NCBI GenBank assembly: GCA_963712905.1
Contig: CAVQJU010000011.1
Location: 62,001 to 126,000, forward strand
DNA: 64,000 nucleotides
Reading direction: 5' to 3'
Source: CAVQJU01 sp963712905
GTDB lineage: Bacteria; Acidobacteriota; Vicinamibacteria; Vicinamibacterales; CAVVIG01
Below are positions 19,548 through 28,708 of the stretch, piece after piece. Below the pieces are notes generated by a model. That model had not been told where the DNA came from. It saw nothing but the letters and a program-made list of their open reading frames with translations, and made no database searches. Made by a program: the position numbers and the translations under genes. The stretch's first letter is position 1. Every line of letters begins with the position of its first letter.

Positions 19548-19621
19548 GAAAGTTCAAAGTGCAAAGTGCAAAGTGGAGAAGTTACTTCTCCACTTCTGAC
19601 TTCTTCGTACTTTGAACTTTC
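19548..19621. repeat. Nested palindrome with AAAGTGC direct repeats
   Basis: Outer arms GAAAGTTCAAAGT (19548-19560) and ACTTTGAACTTTC (19609-19621) enclose inner perfect arms AAGTGGAGAAGT (19571-19582) and ACTTCTCCACTT (19584-19595) separated by one base. CAAAGTG-type direct repeats lie on the left flank. It sits between two leftward genes. Confidence 0.85.
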
Positions 19622-19636
19622 ACTCTTAGCCCGGCC

Positions 19637-21154
19637 TTAGTCGAACCCGCAGTCGAACGTGCGGCGCCGCAGGACGAGATCGGGCCCCTGTTTCACCACC
19701 ACGTGCGTCTTGGTCACGTGCGGGTGAACGAGACCGGCCACCTTGTGGGCGTGGTCTTCGACCTCGACGCGTCCCCGCTGGAACAGGTCGTCGGTGAACG
19801 ACTCGGCCGCGTTCTGAGCCGACCGCGAGTCGGCGGCGCCGGCCGTCGTCAGCGACGCGGCGGTGACGCCGAACTTCTTCGGCTGCTCGGCCGCGCGGAC
19901 CTTCAGCACCATGCCGGAGAGGCCGTACGCCGCCGCGGAGATCGAGGCGAGCGGCAATTCCCGGGACGGCAGCACTCCGATAGAGGCAGCGGCTCCGACT
20001 GAGCGGCGGCCCGGACGGGGCGCCGCGGTCACCGTCGCCGCGGCTTGGAGCGACAGGATTCCGCGGCGGACAAACGCGCTCTTGATGACGTCCCGATACT
20101 TGCCGCCAAACGGCGCAGCTTCGCCCGCGTCGAGCATGTGCGCGGCGACCTGGCTGAAGTAGTCGGGGACCACCGGCGCGTCCTTGACGCCGGCCACGAG
20201 GAGCTGCGCCGCCTCTTTCGTGACGGCCACGAGCTGTTCGCCGCTTGCGCCGTCGCCCTTCGTCTTGAACATGCCCGCGAGCATGTCGAGGAAGCCCGCG
20301 GTGAACACACGCGAGAACGAGTGCGGTTCCGACGACAGCGCGCTGGACGGCGCCGAGGGCGGCAGCGTCTGCGGATCGCGGTAGAAGAACGAGTTGACCG
20401 CGTTGCGCAGGCTGTCGCGATCGACGGCGTCGGGGTGTTCCGCGCGAATCGCCGCGCCCAGCTGTTCGGCGAGCCGGGACAGCCGCGAGTTGCGGTTCAG
20501 CACGCCCTGCGTGTCGGTCAGCACGCGCTGGCGGAACGGCTCGACCTGCAGCGCCGTCAGGATGGCGCTCATGTCCCCGAACGACTCGTGGAAGGCCGCG
20601 GCTTCGATCGTTTGCGCGTCGAACAGCTCGGGCCGCAGCGCATCGAGGATCGCGTGGCCCATCTCGTGGCAGACGACGTCGGGGCTCTCGCCGGAAAAAA
20701 ACGTCCGCGTGCCGACGGCTGCGTGGAAGAAGTGCAGGCCCGGAGCATCCCCGAACCCGCCGCGCGTGTAGAACGCGTTCAAGTCCACCCCGTCGTCGAG
20801 GATGACCGGCAGCACCTTGCCGACTTCCCATGAGAGCGCGGGGCTGATGCCGCCCCAGAAGTCGGAGCCGCGCCGGAGCGACGTCGCACAGGCGTAGTAG
20901 CGGAATTCCGGCGTGCCGGGCTGGTAGATCTTCGCGGCTGGAGCCGCGCCGCCGATCCTCGTCGGCAGCGGCTGCGCGCCGAGGGTGGGCGCGGGCACCT
21001 GGATGGGCGTCGGCGCCGGCGTTACGTTGGGATCGCCCGGGTCGTCCTCCCAGGTCGGTACGAGTTTCTTCTGGCTCTTCTTGGTGCTGGCGGCTGCGGC
21101 GGTTGACGGTTTCTGGCGACGGGTGCGGGTCTTGCGAGGGGCTTTCCTGGCCAT
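19637..21154 (-). CDS. Gluzincin zinc metallopeptidase (HEMGH), apparently not exported
   Basis: 505 residues. The zinc-binding helix CHEMGHAILDAL (about 162-173) is followed by EAAAFHESFGDMSAILTAL, giving the third ligand Glu and the downstream Asp as in M4/M36 thermolysin-like peptidases. Unlike those families there is no signal peptide. The N-terminus is a Lys/Arg-rich tail (KAPRKTRTRRQKPST), then a Pro-rich segment. The C-terminal about 150 residues match no domain I know. ATG 21154 has GAGGAGG upstream; 21160 is also possible. Function unknown. Confidence 0.7.
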   Translation of the reverse strand: MARKAPRKTRTRRQKPSTAAAASTKKSQKKLVPTWEDDPGDPNVTPAPTPIQVPAPTLGAQPLPTRIGGAAPAAKIYQPGTPEFRYYACATSLRRGSDFWGGISPALSWEVGKVLPVILDDGVDLNAFYTRGGFGDAPGLHFFHAAVGTRTFFSGESPDVVCHEMGHAILDALRPELFDAQTIEAAAFHESFGDMSAILTALQVEPFRQRVLTDTQGVLNRNSRLSRLAEQLGAAIRAEHPDAVDRDSLRNAVNSFFYRDPQTLPPSAPSSALSSEPHSFSRVFTAGFLDMLAGMFKTKGDGASGEQLVAVTKEAAQLLVAGVKDAPVVPDYFSQVAAHMLDAGEAAPFGGKYRDVIKSAFVRRGILSLQAAATVTAAPRPGRRSVGAAASIGVLPSRELPLASISAAAYGLSGMVLKVRAAEQPKKFGVTAASLTTAGAADSRSAQNAAESFTDDLFQRGRVEVEDHAHKVAGLVHPHVTKTHVVVKQGPDLVLRRRTFDCGFD

Positions 21155-21438
21155 GCGCATCCTCCTCTTCTGGTGCTGTTATACGCGTGTACGCGCAGAG
21201 CGGAAGAGGGCGGGCGCAAAAGCCCGTGCAACTCCTGGTCTCCACTAATCGTGTCGGTCAGGCGTGTTTCGTTTCACCAGCCTGCTGCGACTACGGCCGT
21301 AGGGTGCTGGACGCGCGCCTTGCCCAGTTGCTGTTCGCACATGCCGAGGCTGTCTCCGTGATCCCAGGCCGAGCTTCGTGTTTGCGGACCCGTGAGGCCG
21401 AAGCGCGGCGGCGTCAAACGTCCGGCTGAAGTCAGACG
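21155..21438. other. Intergenic region with one degenerate palindromic element
   Basis: 284 bases between the metallopeptidase start and the upstream DinB gene. At 21418-21442 is a decayed single hairpin, ACGTCCGGCTGAAGTCAGAC followed by GTTAC. Its last bases supply the TAA stop of DinB. Nothing else is recognisable. Confidence 0.5.
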
Positions 21439-21945
21439 TTACGGGCGTTTTTCGGAGAGCGGCCGCAGCGGAATCGGGCCGCTCGACGTGGCGTCGCCCG
21501 TGATCACGCGACGCAGGTAGCCGGCCTGACCGAGATGAAACGCGGCGTGGCCGGACAGGTGAAGCAGGAACATGCCGGTCCGGAAGGGCAGGCCCATCAC
21601 GGGCTCGGGCAACGGCGCCTCGAAGGTCTCACCGGACAACCCGGGCAGCACGTCGCGCACCACACGGATGGCCGCGTCGAGCTCGGACGCGACCTCGACG
21701 CGCGTGCCGGAGCGCCGGCCGAATTCCAGCTCGCGGTTGCGGACATAGCCCGTGCCGCCGAGCACGCCACCGATGTAGTACTGCAGGTTGCCCGCAACGT
21801 GCAGGGCCAGGTTGGCGGCGGAGTTGGTGACGCCCGGAGCCGTTTGCCAGGGGCTCGCGTCGTCAGGAAACAGGAAGATCTCGCGTTTCAGGCCTTCGAG
21901 CTCGCGGACCATCGCGAGGGCGATGTCGTGCGCGGCCTGATTCAC
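21439..21945 (-). CDS. DinB family protein
   Basis: 168 residues, no signal peptide. DinB/DUF664-like pattern: MVRELEGLKREIFLFPDDAS, NSAANLALHVAGNLQYYIG, RNRELEFGRR, and LLHLSGHAAFHLGQAGYLRR. The His in ALHVAGN plus the two in SGHAAFHLGQ form the usual three-His metal site, as in bacillithiol-type transferases. Its ATG overlaps the pirin stop by four bases, so the two are co-translated. Confidence 0.87.
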   Translation of the reverse strand: MNQAAHDIALAMVRELEGLKREIFLFPDDASPWQTAPGVTNSAANLALHVAGNLQYYIGGVLGGTGYVRNRELEFGRRSGTRVEVASELDAAIRVVRDVLPGLSGETFEAPLPEPVMGLPFRTGMFLLHLSGHAAFHLGQAGYLRRVITGDATSSGPIPLRPLSEKRP

Positions 21946-22850
21946 TTGCCGTGCTTGATGAACGTTCCGGCACGATATTCGGCGACGGCCTGACGTATCT
22001 CCTCGTCGGTATTCATCACCATAGGGCCGTACCAGGCGACCGGTTCTTCAATCGGTTTTCCGGATACCAGGAGGAAGCGGACACCCTGCTCGCCGGCCTG
22101 CACCGTGACTTCGTCGCCGCGGTCGAACAGCAACAGTGAGCGGTTGCCCAGGTTGTCGGCCGACGATCCGTTGCCCCCGGCGACGCCGTCGGTTTTCACC
22201 GCACGCGGGTCCGACGCGTTGCGGAATGTCCCGGAGCCCGCGAATACGTACGCAAACGCGTGACGGCTCGTTTCGACCGGCAGCGTTTTCCGCTTGCCGG
22301 GCGCGACCGACACGTCCAGGTAGACGGGATCGGCCGCGATGCCGTCCACGGGACCGTTCGTGCCCCCGAAATTGCCGCAGACAACCCGCACGCGCGTCCC
22401 GTCGTCGTCCACGACCTCCGGGATGTCCTTGCCCGAGATGTCCTGGTAGCGCGGCGTCGTCATCTTGAGCGACGAGGGAAGATTCGCCCACAACTGGAAC
22501 CCGTGCATCCGGCCCTGCGCGTCGCCCTTGGGCATCTCCTGATGGAGGATGCCGCTGCCGGCCGTCATCCACTGGACGTCGCCGCCCGACAGCGTGCCGG
22601 TGTTGCCGAGGCTGTCGCCGTGATCCACCTGGCCCGCGAGCACGTACGTGATGGTTTCGATACCGCGATGGGGGTGCCAGGGGAAGCCCGCCAGATATTC
22701 CTCGGGGTTGTCGTTGCGGAAGTCGTCGAACAGCAGGAACGGATCGAACTCCTTCGGGTCGCCGAACCCGAAGCCGCGCTGCAGTTTGACACCGGCGCCT
22801 TCGATGGTGGGCCGAGGCCTCAGGATCTTCTTGACGGCTCGTATGGACAA
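21942..22850 (-). CDS. Pirin family protein
   Basis: 302 residues, cupin-fold pirin with a possible quercetinase-like or redox-regulatory role in the cytoplasm. The N-terminal cupin has FDPFLLFDDFRNDNPEEY, then HPHRGIETITYVLAG (two metal His) and TAGSGILHQEMPKG (third His and Glu), so the iron site is intact. The C-terminal cupin (VAPGKRKTLPVE, YVFAGSGTF) and the ending VMNTDEEIRQAV followed by GTFIKHGK are typical. The TTG start has a GAGG Shine-Dalgarno. Operon with DinB; divergent from the MBL gene 47 bases away. Confidence 0.93.
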   Translation of the reverse strand: MSIRAVKKILRPRPTIEGAGVKLQRGFGFGDPKEFDPFLLFDDFRNDNPEEYLAGFPWHPHRGIETITYVLAGQVDHGDSLGNTGTLSGGDVQWMTAGSGILHQEMPKGDAQGRMHGFQLWANLPSSLKMTTPRYQDISGKDIPEVVDDDGTRVRVVCGNFGGTNGPVDGIAADPVYLDVSVAPGKRKTLPVETSRHAFAYVFAGSGTFRNASDPRAVKTDGVAGGNGSSADNLGNRSLLLFDRGDEVTVQAGEQGVRFLLVSGKPIEEPVAWYGPMVMNTDEEIRQAVAEYRAGTFIKHGK

Positions 22851-22884
22851 GTCGCTACCTCAGATGTGCTAGCTGATCCGAGTA

Positions 22885-22890
22885 TATACT
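22885..22890 (+). promoter_or_regulatory. -10-like hexamer TATACT next to start codon
   Basis: TATACT ends eight bases before ATG 22898 and there is no Shine-Dalgarno. If used, transcription would begin at or just before the ATG and give a leaderless mRNA. No clear -35 is seen. Confidence 0.4.
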
Positions 22891-22897
22891 TTCGCCT

Positions 22898-23761
22898 ATG
22901 AAAATGAACGCGCTGGCGCGTCTGTCCCTTGCGATTGCGCTGTCGGCCGGCCTCTGGGTGGCCTATGCCTACGGGCAGCCGTTCGGCACGACGGCGGCGA
23001 AGCTGACGACCGTGAAAGTGAGAGACGACCTGTTCGTGATCCACAACGATTTCGTTCCCGGCAACACGACCGTGCTCATCACGAGCGCGGGCGTCGTGCT
23101 GGTCGACGACAAGTTCGAAATCGATCACGACAACATCGTCGCCGCGGTGAAGAAGCTCACGAACCAGCCGATCAAGTACGTCATCAACACGCATCATCAC
23201 GCCGACCACAGCGGCGGCAACGCGAAGCTGCAGGCGATGAGCGTGCAGGCGATCGCGTCCGAGCAGGCCCGCGAGAACATGGTCGACGGCAAGCTGAGCG
23301 GGCTGCCGACCATGGTGTTCGAGCACCACGCGCACGTGTACCTCGGCGGCAAGAACGTCGAGCTCTACCACTTCGGCCGCGCCCACACCAACGGCGACGT
23401 CGTCGTGTACTTCCCGGCGCAGCGGACGCTGGCGGCCGGCGACATGTTTACGTTCGGCGACGCGACGCCCGAGCTCATCGACTACGCCGGCGGCGGGAGC
23501 GCCAAGGAGTGGACCTCGACGCTCGACTCGGCGCTGCAGCTCGATTTCGACAACGTCGTGCCCGGCCACGGCGTCGTGACGACGAAGGCCGAGATGCGGA
23601 AGTACCGCGACAGCACGCTGCGCCTGCGCAACCGCGTCCACGATCTCGTGGTCCAGAAGAAATCGCGCGACGACATCGCGAAAGTCATGCGCACCGAGTT
23701 CCACTGGGCCGATCTGCACATCAGCGTCAGCCTCGATGGCGCGATGGCGGAAATGCAGTAA
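22898..23761 (+). CDS. Exported MBL-fold metallohydrolase
   Basis: 287 residues, signal peptide (about 1-27, LSLAIALSAGLWVAYAYG). The metallo-beta-lactamase motif HHHADH at 99-104 (NTHHHADHSGGN) is complete, followed by HFGRAHTNGD (third His), TLAAGDMF (bridging Asp) and VVPGHG (last His), so a binuclear zinc site is expected. The layout matches acidobacterial MBL proteins related to subclass B3/SoxH-like hydrolases rather than true resistance enzymes; substrate unknown. First of four MBL-fold proteins in this window. Confidence 0.87.
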   Translation: MKMNALARLSLAIALSAGLWVAYAYGQPFGTTAAKLTTVKVRDDLFVIHNDFVPGNTTVLITSAGVVLVDDKFEIDHDNIVAAVKKLTNQPIKYVINTHHHADHSGGNAKLQAMSVQAIASEQARENMVDGKLSGLPTMVFEHHAHVYLGGKNVELYHFGRAHTNGDVVVYFPAQRTLAAGDMFTFGDATPELIDYAGGGSAKEWTSTLDSALQLDFDNVVPGHGVVTTKAEMRKYRDSTLRLRNRVHDLVVQKKSRDDIAKVMRTEFHWADLHISVSLDGAMAEMQ

Positions 23762-23780
23762 ACGAATTCGGTCGTCAGTC

Positions 23781-23832
23781 GTAGCGCGGCCCTTTCAGGG
23801 CCGCGAACGCGGGGCTGAAAGCCCCGCGCTAC
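23781..23832. repeat. Bipartite palindromic element, full copy
   Basis: GTAG, hairpin GCGGCCCTTTCAGGGCCGC, linker, hairpin GCGGGGCTGAAAGCCCCGC, CTAC; 52 bases in all. It lies between the MBL gene and the RND pump gene. Confidence 0.9.
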
Positions 23833-23920
23833 GGATTGTCGCCCCGCTAACGCAAAGACAACACAAACACTACGCGCGCGCGTCCCGATCGAATGCTACA
23901 GATCGATCGAGGGCACACGC

Positions 23921-26900
23921 ATGAACCTGTCGGAACTCTTCATCAGGCGGCCGATCGCCACCAGCCTCGTCATGCTGGGGATCGCGGTGTTCGGCATCGT
24001 CGCGTACCGCGCGCTTCCGGTCAGCGACCTCCCGAACGTCGACTTCCCGACGCTCAACGTCAACGCCGCCCTGCCGGGCAGCGATCCCGGCACGATGGCC
24101 TCCGCGGTGGCGAGCCCTCTCGAGCGTCAGTTCACCACGATCGCCGGCCTCGACGAAATGACCTCGTCCAGCCAGACCGGCGGTTCGAACGTCACGCTGC
24201 AGTTCGATCTCGCGCGGAGCATCGACAGCGCCGCGGTCGACGTCCAGACGGCCATCGCGGCCGTGATGCCCCTGCTGCCGGCCGGGATGCCGGCGCCTCC
24301 GTCGTTCCGGAAGTTCAACCCCGCCGACCAGCCGATCATGTTTCTCGGTCTGACGTCGGACACACTGCCGATGTACGTGCTCGACGACTACGCCGAAACG
24401 ATGATCGCGCCGCGAATCTCCATGGTGAACGGGGTGTCGCAGGTGCAGGTGCAGGGGGCGCAGAAGTACGCGGTGCGCGTTCAGGTCGATCCCGCAGAAG
24501 CTGCAGTCCGAGAAGGTGGGCCTGAACGAAGTGAACGCCGCGCTGCAGAACTGGAACGTCAACCTGCCGACCGGCCAGCTGTTCGGCCCCGACGAGACGT
24601 TCAACATCCAGGCCGGCGGGCAGCTGATGAACGCCGACGCCTTCCGCCCGCTGGTGGTGGCGTACCGGAACGGGGCTCCGCTGCGGCTGTCGCAGGTGGC
24701 GAACGTCGTCAACAGCGTCGAAGACAACAGGAACGCGTCGTGGCTCTACTCGGCGAACCGGTCGCAGCGCTCGATCAGCCTGTCCGTCATGCGCCAGCCC
24801 GGCAGCAACACCATCGAAATCACGGATGCGATCCGCGAGCTGCTGCCGAAGTTCCGCGCCGATCTGCCGCCCTCCGTGCATCTCGCCGTGCGGGGCGACC
24901 GCTCGCGCAACATCCGCGAGGCGTTCACCGACATCCAGGTGACGATGATCGCCACGCTCGTGCTCGTGGTCGCGGTGATCTTCCTCTTCCTGCACAACGG
25001 ATCCGCCACGCTCATTCCAGCCCTCGCGCTGCCGTTCTCGATCCTGGGCACGTTCGCGGTGATGCAGGTCATGGGGTTCACCCTCGACAATCTCTCGATG
25101 ATGGCGCTCATCCTGTCGATTGGTTTCGTGGTCGATGACGCGATCGTGATGCTCGAGAACATCGTGCGGCACATGGAGCTCGGCGAGTCGCCGCTCGCGG
25201 CGTCGCTGGCCGGATCGAAGGAAATCGGCTTCACGATCGTCTCGATGACGGTGTCGCTCGCCGCGGTGTTCATCCCCATCCTGTTCATGAGCGGCATCCT
25301 GGGGCGGCTCTTCAGGGAATTCGCCGTGACGATCACCGCCGCGATCCTGATTTCCGGCGTCGTGTCGGTGACGCTGACGCCGATGCTGTGCAGCCGCTTT
25401 CTTCGCGTGAACGCGCTGCGGGCGAAGGGCCGCTTCGCCGGCTTCATGGAGCGGATATTCAACGTCACGTACAGGGCGTACGAGCGCAGCCTGCGCCTGA
25501 CGCTGCGTCACCGGCCCGCCATGCTCCTCGTCTTCGCCGCCGTGCTCGCGGCCACCGTCCGGATGTTCGTGATCGTCCCGAAAGGCTTCATCCCCGATCA
25601 GGACAACGACTCGATGAACATCAACCTTCGCGCGGCGCAGGGCACGTCGTACTTCGAGATGGTGAAGAACGCCAGGCAGGTGGCCGAGATCGTGAGCCGG
25701 AACCCCTACGTGGACACGTTCTTCGTGAGCACCGGCGGGGGAACGAGCGCGATGAACACCGCCCGGCTCAACGTCCAGCTGACGCCGCGTCGGACGCGCC
25801 CGCTCACCGCCGCGCAGGTTGCGCAGCAGCTTCGGCCGCAGCTGTCGCGATTTCCGGGGTTTCAAGCCTTCATCAGCCTGCCGCCGGCGATCCAGATCGG
25901 CGGGCGCATGGCCAACAGCAGCTACACGCTGACGGTCGAGAGCGCGGATTCCGCGAACCTCTTCGACTGGGCGTCGCGCCTGGAACGCGAAATCGTGAAG
26001 CTGCCCGAGCTGCAGGATGTCTCGGACGACATGGAAGTGAAGAGCCCGCGCGTGGACCTGGTGGTCGACCGCGACGCCGCGGCCGCCGTGGGCGTGAACG
26101 TGAGCGATATCGAGAACACGCTCTACGACGGCTACGGGCCTCAGTGGGCCACCACGATCTACGGGTCGAAGGCCCAGTACAAGGTGCTCCTCGAGCTCGA
26201 TCCGAAAGATCAGGAACAGACCGACGCGTTGAAGAAGATCTCGTTCAAGGCGGCATCGGGCGCGCTGGTTCCGCTGGAATCCGTGGTGTCGTTCAACGAA
26301 ACGGTGGGACCGCAGACCGTCAACCATGCGGGGCAGCTCCCGGCCGTGACGATCTCGTTCGCGCTGCGGCCCGGCGTCGCGCTCGGCGCGGCGGTCGAGC
26401 ACATTCAGCGCGTCTCGTCGGGCCTGCTTCCGCCGACGGTGACGACGAACTTCCAGGGCTCCGCCAAGGTGTTTCAGGCCTCGCTCCAGAACCTCGGTCT
26501 GCTCCTCGTAATTGCGATCGGCGTCGTCTACATCGTGCTCGGGATGCTCTACGAGAGCTACATCCACCCGTTGACGATTCTTTCAGGCCTGCCATCGGCC
26601 GGCCTCGGCGCGCTCGTCACCCTGTGGCTCTTCGGCAACGAGCTGAACATCTACTCTTTCGTGGGGCTCGTGATGCTCGTGGGGATTGTGAAGAAGAACG
26701 CCATCATGCAGATCGACTTCGCGCTCGACGCCGAGCGGCACCACGGCAAGGCTCCGGCCGATGCGATATACGAAGGCTGCCTGATCCGGTTCAGGCCCAT
26801 AATGATGACGACGCTGGCGGCGCTCCTGGGCTCCGTGCCCATCGCTCTCGGATTTGGCGCAGGCGGGGAAGCGCGGCGTCCCCTCGGTCTGGCTGTCGTC

Positions 26901-27032
26901 GGAGGGCTGGTCGTGTCGCAGCTCATCACCCTGTACCTGACCCCCGTCGTGTATACATATATGGCAGCGCTCACCCGGAAACAGACCATGCCGGCTACGC
27001 TCACGCTGCAGCCCATCGTCTCGCGAGAATGA
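23921..27032 (+). CDS. HAE1/MdtB-type RND efflux permease (one frameshift)
   Basis: Inner-membrane proton-driven multidrug exporter, about 1036 residues. It opens with MNLSELFIRRPIATSLVMLG and has the porter domain DPGTMASAVASPLERQFTTI. The TM4 proton-relay pair is in GFVVDDAIVMLENIVRHME, and the TM10 region has MLVGIVKKNAIMQIDFALDA. Frame is lost once near 24495, where one extra C precedes GCAGAAGCTGCAG; removing it gives VQVDPQKLQSEKVGLNEV. No membrane-fusion or TolC partner lies next to it, so partners must be encoded elsewhere. Stop overlaps the next start (ATGA). Confidence 0.92.
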
Positions 27033-28576
27033 CGAAACCCGGAGCGTGGCACGGCGCGCTGGTGGGCGCGACGCTCACCGCCGCTTTCGTGGCCGTGTCG
27101 TTCCTGGGCTGGGCAGCCGCCGGCCTGCCGTTCCTGCCGTTCGATCTCTTCGACTGGATCGCCCGCATCCTTCCCGGTTCCATCGTCACCGCCGGCATCG
27201 AGTCCACGGTCGCCATCAGCCGTGCCCTGGGCGCGTCGAGCCTGGGCTCGGCCGCCAAGTCCGTGGAGCAGGCCGAGGCGATCGGCGGCGTGCTGATTGC
27301 CGGCGCGGCCGGCGGCGCGCTGTTGTTCGCGCTGCTCCGGCTCTCGAGCGAACCGGCCCTGCTGCTGAGCGCGATCCTCGGCGCGATTGTGGGTGGCATC
27401 GCCCTCGTCATCGAGCACCAGCTGGACCGCATCGCGACAGGCCCGGCGCTCAGCGGACCGTGGGTCTTCGCGACGGTCCTGGCCTGGGGCCTCGCGTTCG
27501 GCTGGGCCCACGACCAGCTCTCGGGCGTCGCCAGCGTCCCTGGAAGCCAAGCGCCGGTTGGACGCGCCGGCCGGCGGCTATTCCTCCTGCAGCTCGGCGG
27601 GTCCACTTTCATCACGGCGCTCGCCTCGACGACCGCCGGCATCCTGTTCTTCGGGCGTACCGACAGCCTGAGCGGGACGCGCTGGTCCGACACACACCTG
27701 CTGCCGAACGCGGACGCCGCGGTGACGCCGGTCATCGGCACGCGTCCGGAGTTCACGCCGCTCGACCTCCACTACCGCGTCGACACGAACACGCGCGCGC
27801 CGCGGATCGATCTCGAACGCTGGCGGCTGCGAGTCACCGGGATGGTGCAGCGTCCGCTGGCGTTCAACCTGGACGAACTGCGCCAGTACGAACCCGTGCA
27901 CGAGTTCGCGACGCTGTCGTGCATCTCGAATCCGCCGGGCGGCGACTTGATCAGCACGACGCGGTGGACGGGCGTGAGCCTGAAGCGGCTGCTGCAGGCG
28001 CTGATTCTGGATCCCGCCGCTACCCATCTGCGCGTGACCTCGGCAGACGGGTTTTTCGAGACCGTGTCGATCGCGGCGATACGGAGCGACGAGCGCATCA
28101 TGCTGGCCTATGCGTGGGACGGCGTGCCGCTGCCCGTCGAACACGGGTTTCCGCTGCGCCTGTTCGTACCGGATCTCTACGGGATGAAGCAGCCGAAGTG
28201 GATTGTGTCGCTGGAGGCGCTGGACCGCTGGCAGCCGGGGTACTGGGTGACGCGCGGTTGGGATCGCGAGGGAAGGGTGGCAGTCGCTTCGGCCATTGAT
28301 GTGGTTCGTCGGGTCGCTGCTCCCGGGATGGTCGAGCTTGGCGGCATCGCGTTCGCCGGAACGCGCGGCATATCGAAAGTCGAGGTCCGGGTGGACGAGG
28401 GCGACTGGCAGCCGGCCGACCTGCGCGCTCCGCTGTCAGGCACCACGTGGGTGGTCTGGCGCGCCATGCTGACGGCGGCCCCGGGCGAGCACGTGTTCGC
28501 CGCCCGGGCGTACGACGCCGCCGGGCGGCGGCAGGACGGTGGGCTGCATACGAAGAGGTTAGAGGTTGGAGGTTAG
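27029..28576 (+). CDS. Membrane-anchored sulfite-oxidase-family molybdoenzyme
   Basis: 515 residues. Four hydrophobic helices (about 11-35, 86-104, 111-129, 143-160) precede a twin-Arg-like GRRLFLLQL (181-189) and a fifth helix. Then comes an oxidoreductase molybdopterin domain: LERWRLRVTGMVQRPLAFNL, FATLSCISNPPGG with the molybdenum-ligand Cys298, TTRWTGVSLKRLL, and PLRLFVPDLYGMKQPKWI. A C-terminal Ig-like dimerisation domain (VELGGIAFAGTRGISKVEVR) follows. Substrate unknown; sulfite, sulfoxide or methionine sulfoxide are candidates. ATG overlaps the RND stop. Its TAG stop lies within a GGTTAG repeat tract. Confidence 0.88.
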   Translation: MTKPGAWHGALVGATLTAAFVAVSFLGWAAAGLPFLPFDLFDWIARILPGSIVTAGIESTVAISRALGASSLGSAAKSVEQAEAIGGVLIAGAAGGALLFALLRLSSEPALLLSAILGAIVGGIALVIEHQLDRIATGPALSGPWVFATVLAWGLAFGWAHDQLSGVASVPGSQAPVGRAGRRLFLLQLGGSTFITALASTTAGILFFGRTDSLSGTRWSDTHLLPNADAAVTPVIGTRPEFTPLDLHYRVDTNTRAPRIDLERWRLRVTGMVQRPLAFNLDELRQYEPVHEFATLSCISNPPGGDLISTTRWTGVSLKRLLQALILDPAATHLRVTSADGFFETVSIAAIRSDERIMLAYAWDGVPLPVEHGFPLRLFVPDLYGMKQPKWIVSLEALDRWQPGYWVTRGWDREGRVAVASAIDVVRRVAAPGMVELGGIAFAGTRGISKVEVRVDEGDWQPADLRAPLSGTTWVVWRAMLTAAPGEHVFAARAYDAAGRRQDGGLHTKRLEVGG

Positions 28577-28683
28577 AGGTTAGGGGTTAGGGGTTAGGGG
28601 ATGGGGGCTTGGGGCTGGGGGCTGGGGAAGAACCCCTCCCGCTGTCCCGAAGCCCCAGCCCCTGGCCCCCAGTCCCCAGCCCC
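28556..28683. repeat. GGTTAG-type direct repeats and G-rich/C-rich inverted repeat
   Basis: GAGGTTAGAGGTTGGAGG, then several GGTTAGG units (28556-28600), then a G-tract arm (28603-28627, GGGGGCTTGGGGCTGGGG and more). At 28652-28683 is its complementary C-tract arm (CCCCAGCCCC repeats). The molybdoenzyme gene ends inside the direct repeats. The G arm could form a quadruplex or the arms a hairpin. Confidence 0.85.
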
Positions 28684-28694
28684 TGCGAGATCAG

Positions 28695-28700
28695 GTATTA
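28695..28700 (+). promoter_or_regulatory. -10-like hexamer TATTAT next to start codon
   Basis: TATTAT ends eight bases before ATG 28709, with no Shine-Dalgarno between. Candidate promoter of a leaderless mRNA for the second MBL gene. No clear -35. Confidence 0.4.
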
Positions 28701-28708
28701 TTCGCGCC

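Noticed and set aside
24336..26567. 743-residue open frame opposite the RND pump gene, and similar long antisense frames elsewhere
   Set aside because: Low-complexity Arg/His/Asp-rich composition typical of GC-rich shadow frames, with no domain.
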